This document shows, in pieces, positions 22,150 to 32,900 of a stretch of DNA of 64,000 nucleotides. Numbering within the stretch: position 1 is the stretch's first letter; the number at the start of each line of letters is the position of its first letter. The stretch comes from Bretschneidera sinensis. Lineage: Eukaryota; Streptophyta; Magnoliopsida; Brassicales; Akaniaceae. The notes beneath the pieces are model-generated. The model searched no databases, was not told where the DNA came from, and saw nothing but the letters and a program-made list of their open reading frames with translations. Both the position numbers and the translations under genes were made by a program. The stretch is from the NCBI GenBank assembly GCA_023935145.1, contig CM043700.1, positions 41,086,620 through 41,150,619 on the forward strand, read 5' to 3'.

Positions 22150-22414
22150 CCAGTCGACTGGGTCGAGATACCAGTCGACTGGGTTCACTTGAAAAATACA
22201 TGTTTTCAGACCTTCTGGGTATCCAGTCGACTGATATATATCATCTAGTCGACTGGGGACTTTCTGTCCATTTTACCAGTCGACTGGGTTGATTCATCCA
22301 GTCGACTGGATACTTACTGGTCAAAGTACCAGTCGACTGGGTTGTTTGATCCAGTCGACTGGGTTCCTTCTGACCTTTATACCAGTCGACTGGTATATGT
22401 ACCCAGTCGACTGG
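22150..22414. repeat. Array of 10 CCAGTCGACTGG palindromes in the 5' LTR
   Basis: Copies start at 22150, 22171, 22223, 22245, 22276, 22298, 22329, 22351, 22382 and 22403. Eight are perfect, and 22223 and 22245 have one mismatch each. Steps are 21, 52, 22, 31, 22, 31, 22, 31 and 21 bp, so copies come in pairs that repeat every 53 bp. From first to last is 253 bp, about 24 turns of 10.5 bp. Confidence 0.95.
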
Positions 22415-22727
22415 GTTGTCTTCCAACCCAGTTTTTCTTCTGTTTTTCATTAAAAACATTTTAAAATTAATGGTTTTAGAAAAACCATTTGTGTTTGAGC
22501 CATTGAACAAGCTAATACAATGTATGAGTGAGACTTACATTGGTTCTAAACCTTAAGACCTATACTAGATCTTCAGTCTTCACTTGATACTTGATTTGGT
22601 TCGAGTTTTTGCACTTTGTTCCTTGGTTGAATGTGTTTGATCCTTAATACAACTTAGTTTAAACATGTTAGTTAAATAACAGTTGTGTTTTGCCATCATT
22701 AAAATACGGGCGAGGGTCAACAGTATG

Positions 22728-23540
22728 GTTCGGGCGGGGTCTCTTCCCAGGGGCACAGTGGTTAGTTCCTCTGCGGGTCGGCCTCTAGGTGCCTTCATCT
22801 CGTCCCGCAGATCCTCTATTTCAAGCGGTAGGGCCTCGGTCTTTTTTCCTTCCCTGATATCACTCAAATAACAAGATTGGGAGACCTTTTGGTCCCCTTT
22901 GATCACCCCTAACCTTTTGTTAGTGGGAAACTTGACCTTTAGGTGATAGGTGGAGACGACAGCCTTCAGTTTATTGAGGGTGGGCCGGTCGATTATTATG
23001 TTATAGGAAAAGGGTTGCTTGACCACTAGGAACGTAGTCTGTACAGTGGACATCCTCGGGGCTGTCCCCGCGGTCACAGGGAGGACGATTCTTCCTTCGA
23101 CAAAGACTGGTGATCCCCCGAAGCCATAGAGGGGGGCAGGGGCAGGCTCTAGATGCCCCTTCTTTAACTCCATGCGTTGATAGGCCTCATGAAACAGTAT
23201 GTCTGCGGAACTCCCATTATTGATCAAGACCCGTCGTATTTCGCAGTTGGCCACTAGGAGCGAGACTACCACAGCGTCGTCATGAGGAGTCCGCACGCCT
23301 TCGAGGTCATCTTCTATGAAGGATATCACCGGCTCTATTTTTCTTTTCTTCTGAGGGCCACTGACAGAGGCTACAGCCCTGGTATATGCTTTGCCGCTCT
23401 GCCTCAAATTTGCCTTCGCGGCTGGCCCTCCACAAATAGTTTTGATGATTCGGGTCGATGTGGCCACCTCTGGCTTCTTCTGGCGGGGCTTTTCCTGTTC
23501 TGCCCTGGGGTTTCTTCGAGGGTTTGGCTTCTTTTGCCAT
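22728..23540 (-). pseudogene. Gypsy protease region, broken
   Basis: The frame 22580-23467 reads as the retropepsin region of a Tat-type element (GSSADILFHEAY, LYGFGGSPVFVEGRI, FSYNIIIDRPTLN) as far as 22728. The bases beyond, to 22580, belong to the nested LTR. The active-site triplet reads Asn-Asn-Gly (about 23213-23221), whereas related elements have Asp at the first position, so the protease is dead. The reading frame continued leftwards into RT before the copia insertion, whose other side resumes at 12441. Confidence 0.8.
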
Positions 23541-24985
23541 GGCTAATAAGGGCGTCTGTCATCTCTTTTTGGTGGCGCAAGGATTTCCCTTCTTTGAGGG
23601 CCAGTAAACTCCTTCAGGTGCCATTGGTTGATGAGATTCTCAATTTGTTCCTTCAAGTCGTGACACTCCTCTGTATCGTGGCCTCAGCTTTGGTAGAACC
23701 AACACCATTTCTTTTGATCTCCCCCGAGAGACTTCTTGGGTGGCCACTGTAGGACAGACTTGTCCTGAAGCTGCATGAGGACGTCAGTCCTAGTAGTATT
23801 GAGGGGAGTGAAGCTATTAACCCGAGGGTAGGGTCTATACCTGTCCTCCTGGTGAGGCTTTTTGACTGCTCCTCTCTGGGGGGCAGGGTACTTCCTCTTC
23901 TTCCCGGTTTCTCCCTCTCTTTCCCTTCTGAAGGCTTGATCGTCCTCCGCCAGCATGTACTTTTCTGCTCGGGCCAGGATCTTGTTCATGTCTCGGGGCG
24001 GGCGCCGAGTTAGCTTGGAGCTAAAGATACCGGATCTCAATCCGTTTTTGAAAGCCATCACCTGGATGTTCGGATCGAGGTTTGGAATCTCCCATGCCAC
24101 TGTGTTGAATCGGGAGATGTAAGCCCGAAGCCTCTCTCCCCTATACTAGATAATGTTGAAGAGGCTTTCTGAGGTTTTCTTGGGCCCCTCGCTGCTAAGG
24201 AAGTGAGAAGCAAAAGCATAACTGAGCTCTTTGAAGTTGCTAATGGTTTCTGGCTTCAATCGCGAGTACTAAGTACCCGTCGCCTTTTCGAGAGTCAGGG
24301 GGAAGGTACGGCACATGATCGGGTCCGATTGCTAGTGTAGTACCATCGTTGTCTTATAGTGCTGTAGGTAGTCCATCGGATTTTTGGTTCCGTCATACAT
24401 CCTGACTTGGAGCATTCTGAAGTTTGGTGAGAGAGGGGTCTCGAGGACACCCTCTATGAAGAGAGGGTCTTGGACGCAGAGTTCGTCCATAAGGCTAGGA
24501 TTTTTATGTCTTAGGGCAAAGTCTATCTTCCCTTCCATTTCTTCAAACCATCTGTCCAAGCTGAGGTTGCCTTTTGAGGAGAAACTTTCTTTGGACCAAC
24601 TACAGCGCGATGAGGACTTCACAGGAGATGGATAGTAAGTGGGGTTGTTTCTACCGGTCGACTCTGCTTGTCCTGAAGCTTGGCTGAGAAAGCCGAGGGG
24701 CTGCTGACCTCCCTCCCAAACCTGGGTCGCCAAATTGGCTATCATCCTGGACAGTTCCCGAAACTGAGCTTGGGTTGCTGGGGTTTGAAGGTGGGCGGTT
24801 GTTTCCTCATCATCGGGCGAGTCGATTTCTGGGAGATGGTAGCGCTGCTCTCTGGCGGGGGTGGCATGTTCAGGTACTGCTGGAAATCTGGGTCTGGAAT
24901 GGCGACCATGAGTGCTGCTTTGTTCAGGGGCCGAACACGCCACTGGGGTCTCCTTGCTGATTCTTGTGCTGGTTCTCGGTGGCAT
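23541..24985 (-). pseudogene. Gypsy gag, broken by Trp-to-stop changes
   Basis: Starts with MPPRTSTRIS at 24985. The frame runs through a disordered N terminus, then a capsid-like region (DYLQHYKTTM), and resumes at 23684-24100 with a basic Arg/Lys-rich nucleocapsid part (ARAEKYMLAEDD, RREREG). TAG codons at 24332-24334, 24269-24271 and 24146-24148 interrupt a frame that is otherwise continuous, and each sits where related gags have Trp. Confidence 0.75.
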
Positions 24986-25061
24986 CGTGACAAATGAGTT
25001 CTTTTACTTCTTCGCTCCTATTGTAGCGAAAGATTGTGGTTTCCCATAGACGGCGTCAATC
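24986..25061 (-). other. Gypsy leader and primer-site region
   Basis: The 76 bp between the 5' LTR and gag. On the minus strand the LTR is followed by GATTGACGCCGTCTATGGGA, similar to the GGCGCCGTCTGTGGGA stretch seen at this place in related gypsy elements. I cannot decide which tRNA would prime it. Confidence 0.45.
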
Positions 25062-25748
25062 TGTTGATGCCAAAAATTGTTGTGCTGACGTGGCCTGGAA
25101 GCTGACGTGGCCTGGTTGAAGACTCGACCCGAGTGGGGACTTGGACTGGATCCTGAACAAGTGACAAGGGTGAACTGAAGGCCTTTGGAATGAGGGGAGG
25201 GGGAGACATCCGAAGGTACTTCGATGCTTAAGTCAGCAACGATTTAAGGGAAAAGCCGAGGGCTCAAAAGAAGCCGAGGGCCTAAGTGTGTTAAGTGCGA
25301 GTGCGGGTGTGTCTGAATATATCTGGTGAAGTCCATACCTTGGCTCATTTATAGGCGACTGCTAGCGAGGTGGTTATGATAGCGGGCTCGGGTGATAGTG
25401 CGGCCGTAGGGTAGCTACAGGGCGGCTGTCAGTCTGCAGGGTGGCTAATAGCTTTGCAAGATGGCTGATAGCTTCGTAGGGTGGCTGGCGACTATAGGGT
25501 GGCTGACGGTCGTAGGGGGAGATCCCATCGTAGGTTTGTTGGGCCGTCCTTCTCAGGCCTGGAGACTTCGTTGGGTCGGAGAATGTGTGCTTGCTTGGCC
25601 TGGGGAGGTCGCTGGGCTTGTTGGGTCCTTTTGGGGCATTCGGTTGGGTTTGGGCCGGAGCTAACTGGGCTGGTATGGGTCGGAGCAGGCCATTCGTCGG
25701 GCTCGGGTACCTGGAGTGTTCTAGGCCGAAGTATTTTGGGTCGTATCA
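25062..25748 (-). repeat. 5' LTR of the gypsy element (full length)
   Basis: 687 bp, TGTTGATGCC to GTCGTATCA on the + strand, next to the ATATG duplication. It contains a minus-strand TATA box (CTATAAAT, 25347-25354) and short direct repeats of GGTGGCTGATAGCT type. The left copy retains only about two thirds of it. Confidence 0.9.
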
Positions 25749-25795
25749 ATATGCTTTAAATGTTAGTATTCTTCCAAGAAATTCTCGCAGAACCG

Positions 25796-25917
25796 AAAAA
25801 ATCTATTAGTAATCATGAAAAAATTAAATAGTAATTATTTTAAAAAAATTAAAAAGAAAAAAAATTAAAATCCTAAAATTACTGTTCAATTTTTTCGTGA
25901 TTACTAATAGATTTTTT
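25796..25917. repeat. Near-perfect inverted repeat (hairpin)
   Basis: Arms 25796-25836 and 25877-25917 (41 bp each, three mismatches) are separated by 40 bp of A-rich sequence. The long AT-rich fold suggests a small foldback or MITE-type remnant. No clear target duplication was found. Confidence 0.75.
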
Positions 25918-27462
25918 GATTTTGTGATAACTCCCGCGAATTCAGATCCGTAATACCACTACTCCTTTTCTTATCCTTGTCAAGTAGTATTGAATCTGTA
26001 AGGAAGTAGATGTGGGCCTTTGTGCTGAATGGGCCATTGAAAGCATTATTTTGAACACCAAAAGCCTCTCGACCCATTTTTCTCTCTCGATCTTTTCTCC
26101 ATATTCGCATATCTTCAAACCATGTAGGCATGTAGTTCACTCGTGCTAAATGGGCTTCTTCCTCTTCTTTTGTTGGGTCCATATAAGGGTGGTATATGGC
26201 ATGTCGGTCCGTGGTCTACACAATGCGACCCATCGTGCATCCGTGTCGTGTCCTTCTCTTTTTCGTGTTGTGCCATGTCGTGCCAATTTTTTAAGCTAGC
26301 TATTGGGCCATGTCGTGCTAGTCCATGGACCTCGTAGATATATATTGATTTTTTTGCCCTTTTTTATTGAAAATAGTAAAAAAAAAACTTGTAAATATTG
26401 AATCAAATGCTTATAATTGTATAGAAAAACAATCATTTTATTTAAAAAGTTAAATATTACAAATAAATTAGAAGTTGAACAAAAACAAAAACATATAAAA
26501 TAAATAAAGAAATTAAAATAAACAAAAAAATGAAATAATTTACAAATAAGTGAAATATAAAAAACAACTTAGAAATTTTAAAAATTAGAAAGACAAAAAT
26601 ATTTTATTATTTTTTAGTCTTTCACTGTTTATACTCTTGTGGGTCATGAGTTGCAATTTTCTCTTCATTCTTAATCTCTTCAATCCATTATATTAATCTT
26701 TGAGTGGAGTGCAGGAGTGGGACTGTGTAATGACTCATAGCGAGTTGGCCACCCCCGAGACGGTGTTGTCACATTTTGAAAATCCCAGCATGACACATAT
26801 ATGCAACAATAAAAATAATACCAACAAAAATTTTTACATCAATCCTCAACCCTCAACAAGGGAGATACATCATTTTGATATTGACTTAAACATTTTATAC
26901 AACATAATATGCATGAATATTTACAAATAAATTTTTATTTTGTTTTCTCATTAATTTGAGGATGTGGATATGCACGTGGCTTACAGATAATTACTTCGTA
27001 TGAATCTCAACTCACCAAACTATTTGTCCTACCTGCTACCTGAAATCGTTGTACAATGAGGAGTGAGCTTCACAAGCTCAATGAATTAAATTTACTAGAA
27101 GCATTCGATTACATACTCCTAATTACATTTTATAATTCAATTACTTCTGGAAAAATCTTCCGATATTCATTCATCTTTTTCCTCAAATAATTCAATAACA
27201 ATATTCTGTAATCACTACTGAATTTTATAATTCCTCTATTACACAATCTCTTCTTAAATTACTCATCAGACATATTTCCATATTTATTCCTTAGTATATT
27301 TGTTTCTCTGTAAGACTCATTCCTCTATCAATAGATTAATAATCATAAATAGCACTTTAACATATCAAGCAATAACAATCAATATTTAAAGCAAATACAA
27401 TGCATGAAGTTAAATGTTATTATTATTAGGAACGTCTTTCCACGTGCCGACATGTTTTTATC

Positions 27463-27706
27463 TTAGACCGGCTGCTTTTCGGGTTCTTTCATTCTCATTT
27501 AGACCGAGTGCCTTTCCGATTATTTTATTCTCATTTAGACCGGCTGTCCTCTCGGTTCTTTTATTTCTAGCACATACCGGCTGTCACAGTTTTCATTTAG
27601 ATCGACTGCCCTCCCAGTTCTTTTATTTTCATTTAGATCGGCTGCCTTATCGGTTCTCTTATTTTCATTTAGACTGGCTGCCTTCCCAATTCTTTTATTT
27701 TAATTT
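27463..27706. repeat. Minisatellite, about 37-bp unit, 6-7 copies
   Basis: Imperfect tandem units built on TTAGACCGGCTGCC...GGTTCTTTTATTTTCAT. The periodic open frame over it is a by-product of the repeat, not a gene. Confidence 0.8.
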
Positions 27707-27823
27707 ATATGCATATGAATAATGATATGAAATATGCATATAAACAATAATATAGAAACAAACATGAATTCTAATATTTAAATTAACTATCATGATTATT
27801 CTCAAATTATTATTTGAAAAATT

Positions 27824-27940
27824 CCACTAAATTTCTCTCCTCATAAATCATATCAAATCATCAACCATAGCTAATCAAGATCCACTAAATTTCCTCTCCT
27901 TATAAATCATATCAAATCATCAACCATAGTTCATCAAGAA
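27824..27940. repeat. 58-bp direct tandem duplication
   Basis: Two copies beginning CCACTAAATTTC at 27824 and 27882, with a few mismatches. Confidence 0.8.
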
Positions 27941-29580
27941 TTTCACTTATCGCATTTATTATTAAATCGACTCATTATTCCGATAATATTATTTCTCATA
28001 AAATAATTCTCTACACATCCACTATTCCTATCATACCTATCAACCAAATTTTCATCTACCACCAACTCATAAGTTAATGATTTATTCAAATACTATCACT
28101 ATATATTTATATTTATCTTGATTACTTAAAGTAAATCTAGCTCACAACGTAAAACTTAGAGCTAGTTGTGGATCACCTCCTTGTATTTTCTGCTCCTCTC
28201 AATAATTTCTCTTGGTTGCTGGTCGTCAACACCTGACATAATATTTATATTAAACTTCTAATTTATTCTTTAATTCTTCATAATTCACAACTTTTGAAAA
28301 TTCCCACTTTGAATTCCGGAAAATTTCATGTATGCTAAATTTCAAAAACAAACTTAATGTTATTATTTTCTGTTTTTCTTAGAGTTTCCCGTGACTTTAT
28401 ATAAAATTCTTTCGTAAATCCCTTCAAAATTTTAGTCTTTCAAAATTTTTTTTGATCCCTTAAAGAAATAGAATAATTGAATCGTAGTAAATGACTGGCA
28501 GATTTGATTTAAACAACTAACCCCCTCAAAAAAAATAAATAATAAAAAATAAAAAACTAAAAAAAGGTGTTATTTATGGCCAAATGGATACCTAACTAAA
28601 TGCATAATTAAATGATATGGATTGTCCAAATCTTTGAATGGGCCCGGTTATATATGGTAGTTAAACTAACTTCCTACCTTTCCTTTAATTAAGCAAATAA
28701 AAAACATGGGTAGTAAAAAAATAAACCTAATAAAAACATGATTAATAAAAGCTCCCAGAATGTTTTCCTTTTTATTACCTTATTTGTATTGGTTTTTCAG
28801 TTATATTACAAAAATTGAAATATTGAAAATCCTTTAGTAGTTTTTTTTATAAACAAAAACTAAAGTAAGCATCTAAAATAATGGATATTAAAAAATAAAA
28901 AATATTTTAAAAAATTAAATTTATATATTATTTTACTATCAAATACTAAACAATTGGTAACTATTTTGCTGAAAAATATTTTAACAAAACGGTTTTGTGT
29001 CGATATACTCATGGATTTTTAGTCATAGTTATTTGTTTCGTTTTATTTCGGTTTCAACAATAAGCAGAAACGAAACATCTTTATATTTTGTTTCGATGGA
29101 AACATCATATTTCAATCGAAATATTACAATGTAATTTTTTTTATATATTTTAAAAATTTTAAGAAGTAATTTAAAAATTTTCACTATTTCTCTTCAATCG
29201 GGTGATGTGAACGCCACATTATTTTTATCGTTTCATATTTGAATGATAATTTTTTATTATGATATATTTATATATATATATATATGTGTAATTTGATAGT
29301 AAAATGAAGTTTCAATTTGAATTTATACAAAAAAAATTGATTTATAATTGATTTTAAAATGAAAATTTATATATTTAAATGATGATTATTTTTTTATAAT
29401 TTATATTTATAATTATATATTTTTTAAAATATATTTAATTTAACATGTACCTACTTGAAAATTAAATCAAATCCAAAATATATCGAAACTAAAACGTTAA
29501 GTTTAAATAGTTGAATAAAAAAATTACTACTTTGATATTTATATTTTAAACAAAAAATGGATCTTACGTATGCTACCGGT

Positions 29581-29818
29581 GACGTGGCATGCGATCATTG
29601 GATAAGTAAGGAACTGCAGAGGTTAAACCATAGACAAATTCCAAAGCACAGAGAGAGCCAGCTGCTGCTGACGTCCCAACCATTTAGGCGGACGGAGCAT
29701 TCAATCTTCGCTCCCCTCGTTTCCATCGACGCCTTCTCTCTTCATATCTCCCACTCCCTCTCTTCAACTCGCACTCTCTCTCCACTTCCTATCTTTGAAT
29801 TCTGTTCACATTACAGAG
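29581..29818 (+). promoter_or_regulatory. Promoter and non-coding first exon of biotin carboxylase
   Basis: GACGTGGC (29581-29588) and TGACGTC (about 29668-29674) are ACGT-core bZIP-type sites. A pyrimidine-rich stretch (29720-29790) and no clear TATA suit a housekeeping plastid-protein gene. A GT donor after 29818 and an AG acceptor at 29925-29926 outline a leader intron. The transcription start is not resolved; about 29690-29720 is a guess. Confidence 0.5.
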
Positions 29819-29940
29819 GTAACTTATACAATTCTCTGCATTTGATTGGATCTACTTCTAATTGGGTTTGACGCTTATAAATTTGTATCGGGCATTAGTT
29901 TATTCAAGTGGGTATCGTTGTAACAGGGCATTTTTTCGCA

Positions 29941-32900
29941 ATGGCAATGGACGCCTCAACGACTCTGTACAAATCTATTACCTTAGCACCTGTAAGCCCC
30001 TTCACATTCTTTCTGTATTTTTGAATGTTGCATTCTGTTGGTCTTGTTGGGTACTTGAATGGGTCTCCAATGGATTCTTTAAATGAATTTGATATACCGA
30101 AATTTTGGACTTGGAAATAGGGTGTAATATGGAGTCTTTGATAACCTTTATTGGGTTATGATCTGCAAAGCCTTGTTTACTCAAATGAATTCTTTGTTAG
30201 TCCAGGCTATTCTTAATTGTAATGCAAATGGAATTGCTTAACTTCAAATATATGATTGGCTTTTCATCTGTCTTATAACCAGATGGTCACGTGATTTCTA
30301 GAGAAATTGGATTAGAAGTTATAATACCCACACAATTTTTGGTTTTACTATTATAAGCTTCATATGATCCTGTAATCTTAACGTTCATTGCAATTATTGA
30401 GCTGGTTTATTGGTTTATCACTTTATCTATTTTGTGTGACTGCATTTTTTGATCTCTTTCTTTTCCCCAAATGCAAGGGTTTATTTGTGGGGAGAACTAG
30501 AGGTATTAGGAGTTCCCAATGTAGCTTTGTCGCGGGAAATAAGGTCAGCTTCCCAAGGCAAAGAGCTCAGGGTGCTAAAGTTACTCGTAAAGCTATGAAG
30601 AATGGGGGAGCTCTAGGTGCTGCATGCCGTGCTGATAAAATTCTTGTGGCAAATAGAGGAGAAATTGCGGTTCGCATTATTCGGACTGCCCATGAGATGG
30701 GGATACCCTGTGTTGCTGTTTACTCTACCATAGACAAGGATGCACTTCATGTGAAATTGGCTGATGAATCTGTTTGCATTGGTGAAGCACCAAGTAGCCA
30801 ATCGTAAGTGATTATACTTTTCTTCAATTGATATTTTTCTCTGATCATAGGTACACTAATCTTTGCTTTCTCATAATTTCCTTTTATTTTTTTTTTTTGA
30901 CATTATTCATTGTTTGATCTTCTTCTTCAGTCATGGGTGTCCTAGCCATGTATTCTCTTCAGTGTCTTAGTCTTACCATGTTTGACATTAGTTACTACCT
31001 ATTTCGGTCTACTTACCGCTCATATAAGTCTGCCACTCCTTGTTGACTTTTCTTTCTGTTGAAGTGAGTAATCTTCAATGGTGGAGGTTGTGAAGAAAAA
31101 GAGAGATGAGGGTGCAAAGCCATTTCAAGTGAAAACTCATCATTAATATTAGCTGAAGTTTTGCATTTCTATTTAGTTGCCACTGACAGTAATGGTATAA
31201 CGTATATTTAAATTGTCTACAGGTATTTGCTGATACCAAATGTTCTATCCGCTGCTATTAGCCGCGGATGCACCATGCTGCATCCTGGATATGGTTTCCT
31301 TGCAGAGAATGCTGTATTTGTTGAAATGTGCAGAGAGCACGGGATCAACTTTATTGGGCCGAATGTAAGTTTTTCAATTCTAGAATCTAACTATAGGTAG
31401 AATGTGAACATGTTTGCTTGTTCCCAAAAATGTAGTCATATTTTTAATAAATGGGCGAGAGAAAATTTAATCTTCCATTTTCTGTTAAATTTCATTGAGT
31501 TCTATTAAGAAAGTTAGATTTCCTGTGTTCCCATGGCTGCCATGGCATGTGTTAACCACATGCAATGGCTGCAGCTTGCTGGCTATGGAGGCGTGAGGAA
31601 GAAATATTTGTCATGGCTGCACCTTCCTTCCTCTTTTCCTCTTTTCCACTTTTCCTTTTTCCACCTTTTTTATTTGTTTTAAGGCCATGCTTACTTAAAG
31701 ACATGGGTTTTTTGTCCCAACCTTGCCCCAAACACATGACAAAACCCATTACTGGTAAAAGTCTTTAGCCTTTGTATTTGTTAATAATTTACATATAATC
31801 ACTAAGATTTAGCCTAATATCTTTAAAATGATCATCATCAATTTTTGTTATTTTTTCAATTAGTAGCCCCCAACTATTGCATTGCTGTGACAGTTTAAAT
31901 TTATTTTGGTGACTATCCTCTTGTTTATATTTATTAATTTTGTCATCATAGAATTTTATTGAAGTTATTTTTATCTGCGCTCTAAATGATAAAAATATCT
32001 TCTTATTGCGTTCACTCGTGTTTCAGTCTAAAGACTGATCTTTTGGCTCTTGAACATAATTATGGAAGTGTTTGGTTGTGATGTATTTTACTCACATAAT
32101 TGCACCAACAAATTGAAATCCTGGTTACATTTTGCCAGCCTGATAGCATCCGTGTCATGGGTGACAAATCAACTGCTAGAGAGACAATGAAGAATGCAGG
32201 TGTTCCAACCGTGCCGGGAAGTGATGGATTGTTACAGGTAATTTATTTTACCAATATTTTGGATATTACAACTTCAAACATGTTGGCATCTAAATAGTAA
32301 ATAGCTATAAGGGCAATTTCACTATTATTGGTTAACCATTGGGCATTAATTTTCATTACAGAGCACAGAAGAGGCAATCAAACTTGCCCATAAGATTGGC
32401 TTTCCTGTTATGATCAAGGTAATGATTATCTTTAATTTAGTACAGATTTGTTTCTACCTCTACAAATACGAAAGGGTTATTGAAGTAGTTTACAGCTGTT
32501 GCTAACTTGAATGCATATGTTGTATATTTCCGAGGTGTTTGATGGGTTTTACATCAGTTACATTGTTTAGCCTTCGTTTCTCTTTCAGAAAAGAAGTTTC
32601 CTATGAATTTGTCTAATAAACTCAGTAGAGAAACGCCCTGAAAAAATGTTAGTTACTTGCATAGGATTCAGGTTTGCATCTGCTTAGTTTAGCTTTCGTT
32701 TCTCTTTCAGAAAAGAAGTTTCCTATGAATTTTTCTGATAAACTCAGTAGAGAAACGCCCTGAAAAAATGTTAGTTGCTTGCATAGGAAGCAGGTTTGCA
32801 TCTGCTCCTACCTTGATTTCATCATCCATAATCTTTCAAGGCTTTTGATGAATTATATTACATATCCGTGTGGACAATGGTTTAAGGACTCAACTTTGGT

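Larger units (their letters stand above)
12442..22722 (-). mobile_element. Ty1/copia Sirevirus-like LTR retrotransposon, nearly intact, nested in gypsy pol
   Basis: Two 1.23-1.25-kb LTRs with TG...CA ends, target duplication GTATG on both sides (12437-12441 and 22723-22727), initiator-tRNA-Met-type primer site, polypurine tract, gag, pol in copia order (integrase before RT), and a third ORF after pol. The extra ORF, the AAAAAGGGGGAGATTGTTG tract at the 3' LTR border and the palindrome-rich LTRs are marks of the Sirevirus genus. By eye the two LTRs differ by about 7 substitutions, one 1-bp and one roughly 21-bp indel, which implies a young insertion (a few hundred thousand years at commonly used plant rates). 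Apart from one in-frame TAG between gag and pol the coding regions are open. Confidence 0.93.
21473..22722 (-). repeat. 5' LTR of the Sirevirus-like element
   Basis: 1250 bp with the same termini as the left copy. A minus-strand TATA box (CTATATAAA) is at 22046-22054, and ten palindromes lie upstream of it. This copy would drive the genomic transcript. Confidence 0.95.
8258..25748 (-). mobile_element. Ty3/gypsy (Tat-type) LTR retrotransposon, broken, with nested copia insertion
   Basis: Terminal TG...CA ends at 8258 and 25748 are flanked by identical 5-bp repeats ATATG (8253-8257 and 25749-25753), showing the whole 17.5-kb block entered at one target. Coding order on the minus strand is gag, protease, reverse transcriptase, RNase H, integrase, the gypsy order. 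RT blocks such as NKACPKDSF, VDATSGHELLSFMDAYSGYNQI and YQRLVNKIF, plus an antisense ORF between integrase and the 3' LTR, point to the Tat (Retand/RIRE2-like) lineage. It is dead: in-frame stops, frameshifts, lost catalytic Asp codons, a truncated 3' LTR and a 10.3-kb copia insertion in pol. Confidence 0.9.
25918..29556. other. Gene-free AT-rich region
   Basis: No gene supported in about 3.6 kb. A patch at 26190-26330 repeats the motif CATGTCGTGCC on a GC-richer background. 26700-27060 and 28100-28260 look like old repeat pieces. A (TA)n tract sits near 29269-29285. From about 28900 the DNA is low-complexity A/T up to the biotin carboxylase promoter. The minisatellite and the direct duplication are listed separately. 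Confidence 0.55.

Noticed and set aside
25904..26182. 92-codon minus-strand frame starting MDPTKEEEE
   Set aside because: It starts inside a repeat-rich area, overlaps the hairpin arm and matches no family I know; too weak to call a gene.
27414..27722. 102-codon open frame with repeated FHLDRLP-type units
   Set aside because: A by-product of the 37-bp minisatellite; the unit length shifts frame and there is no gene context.
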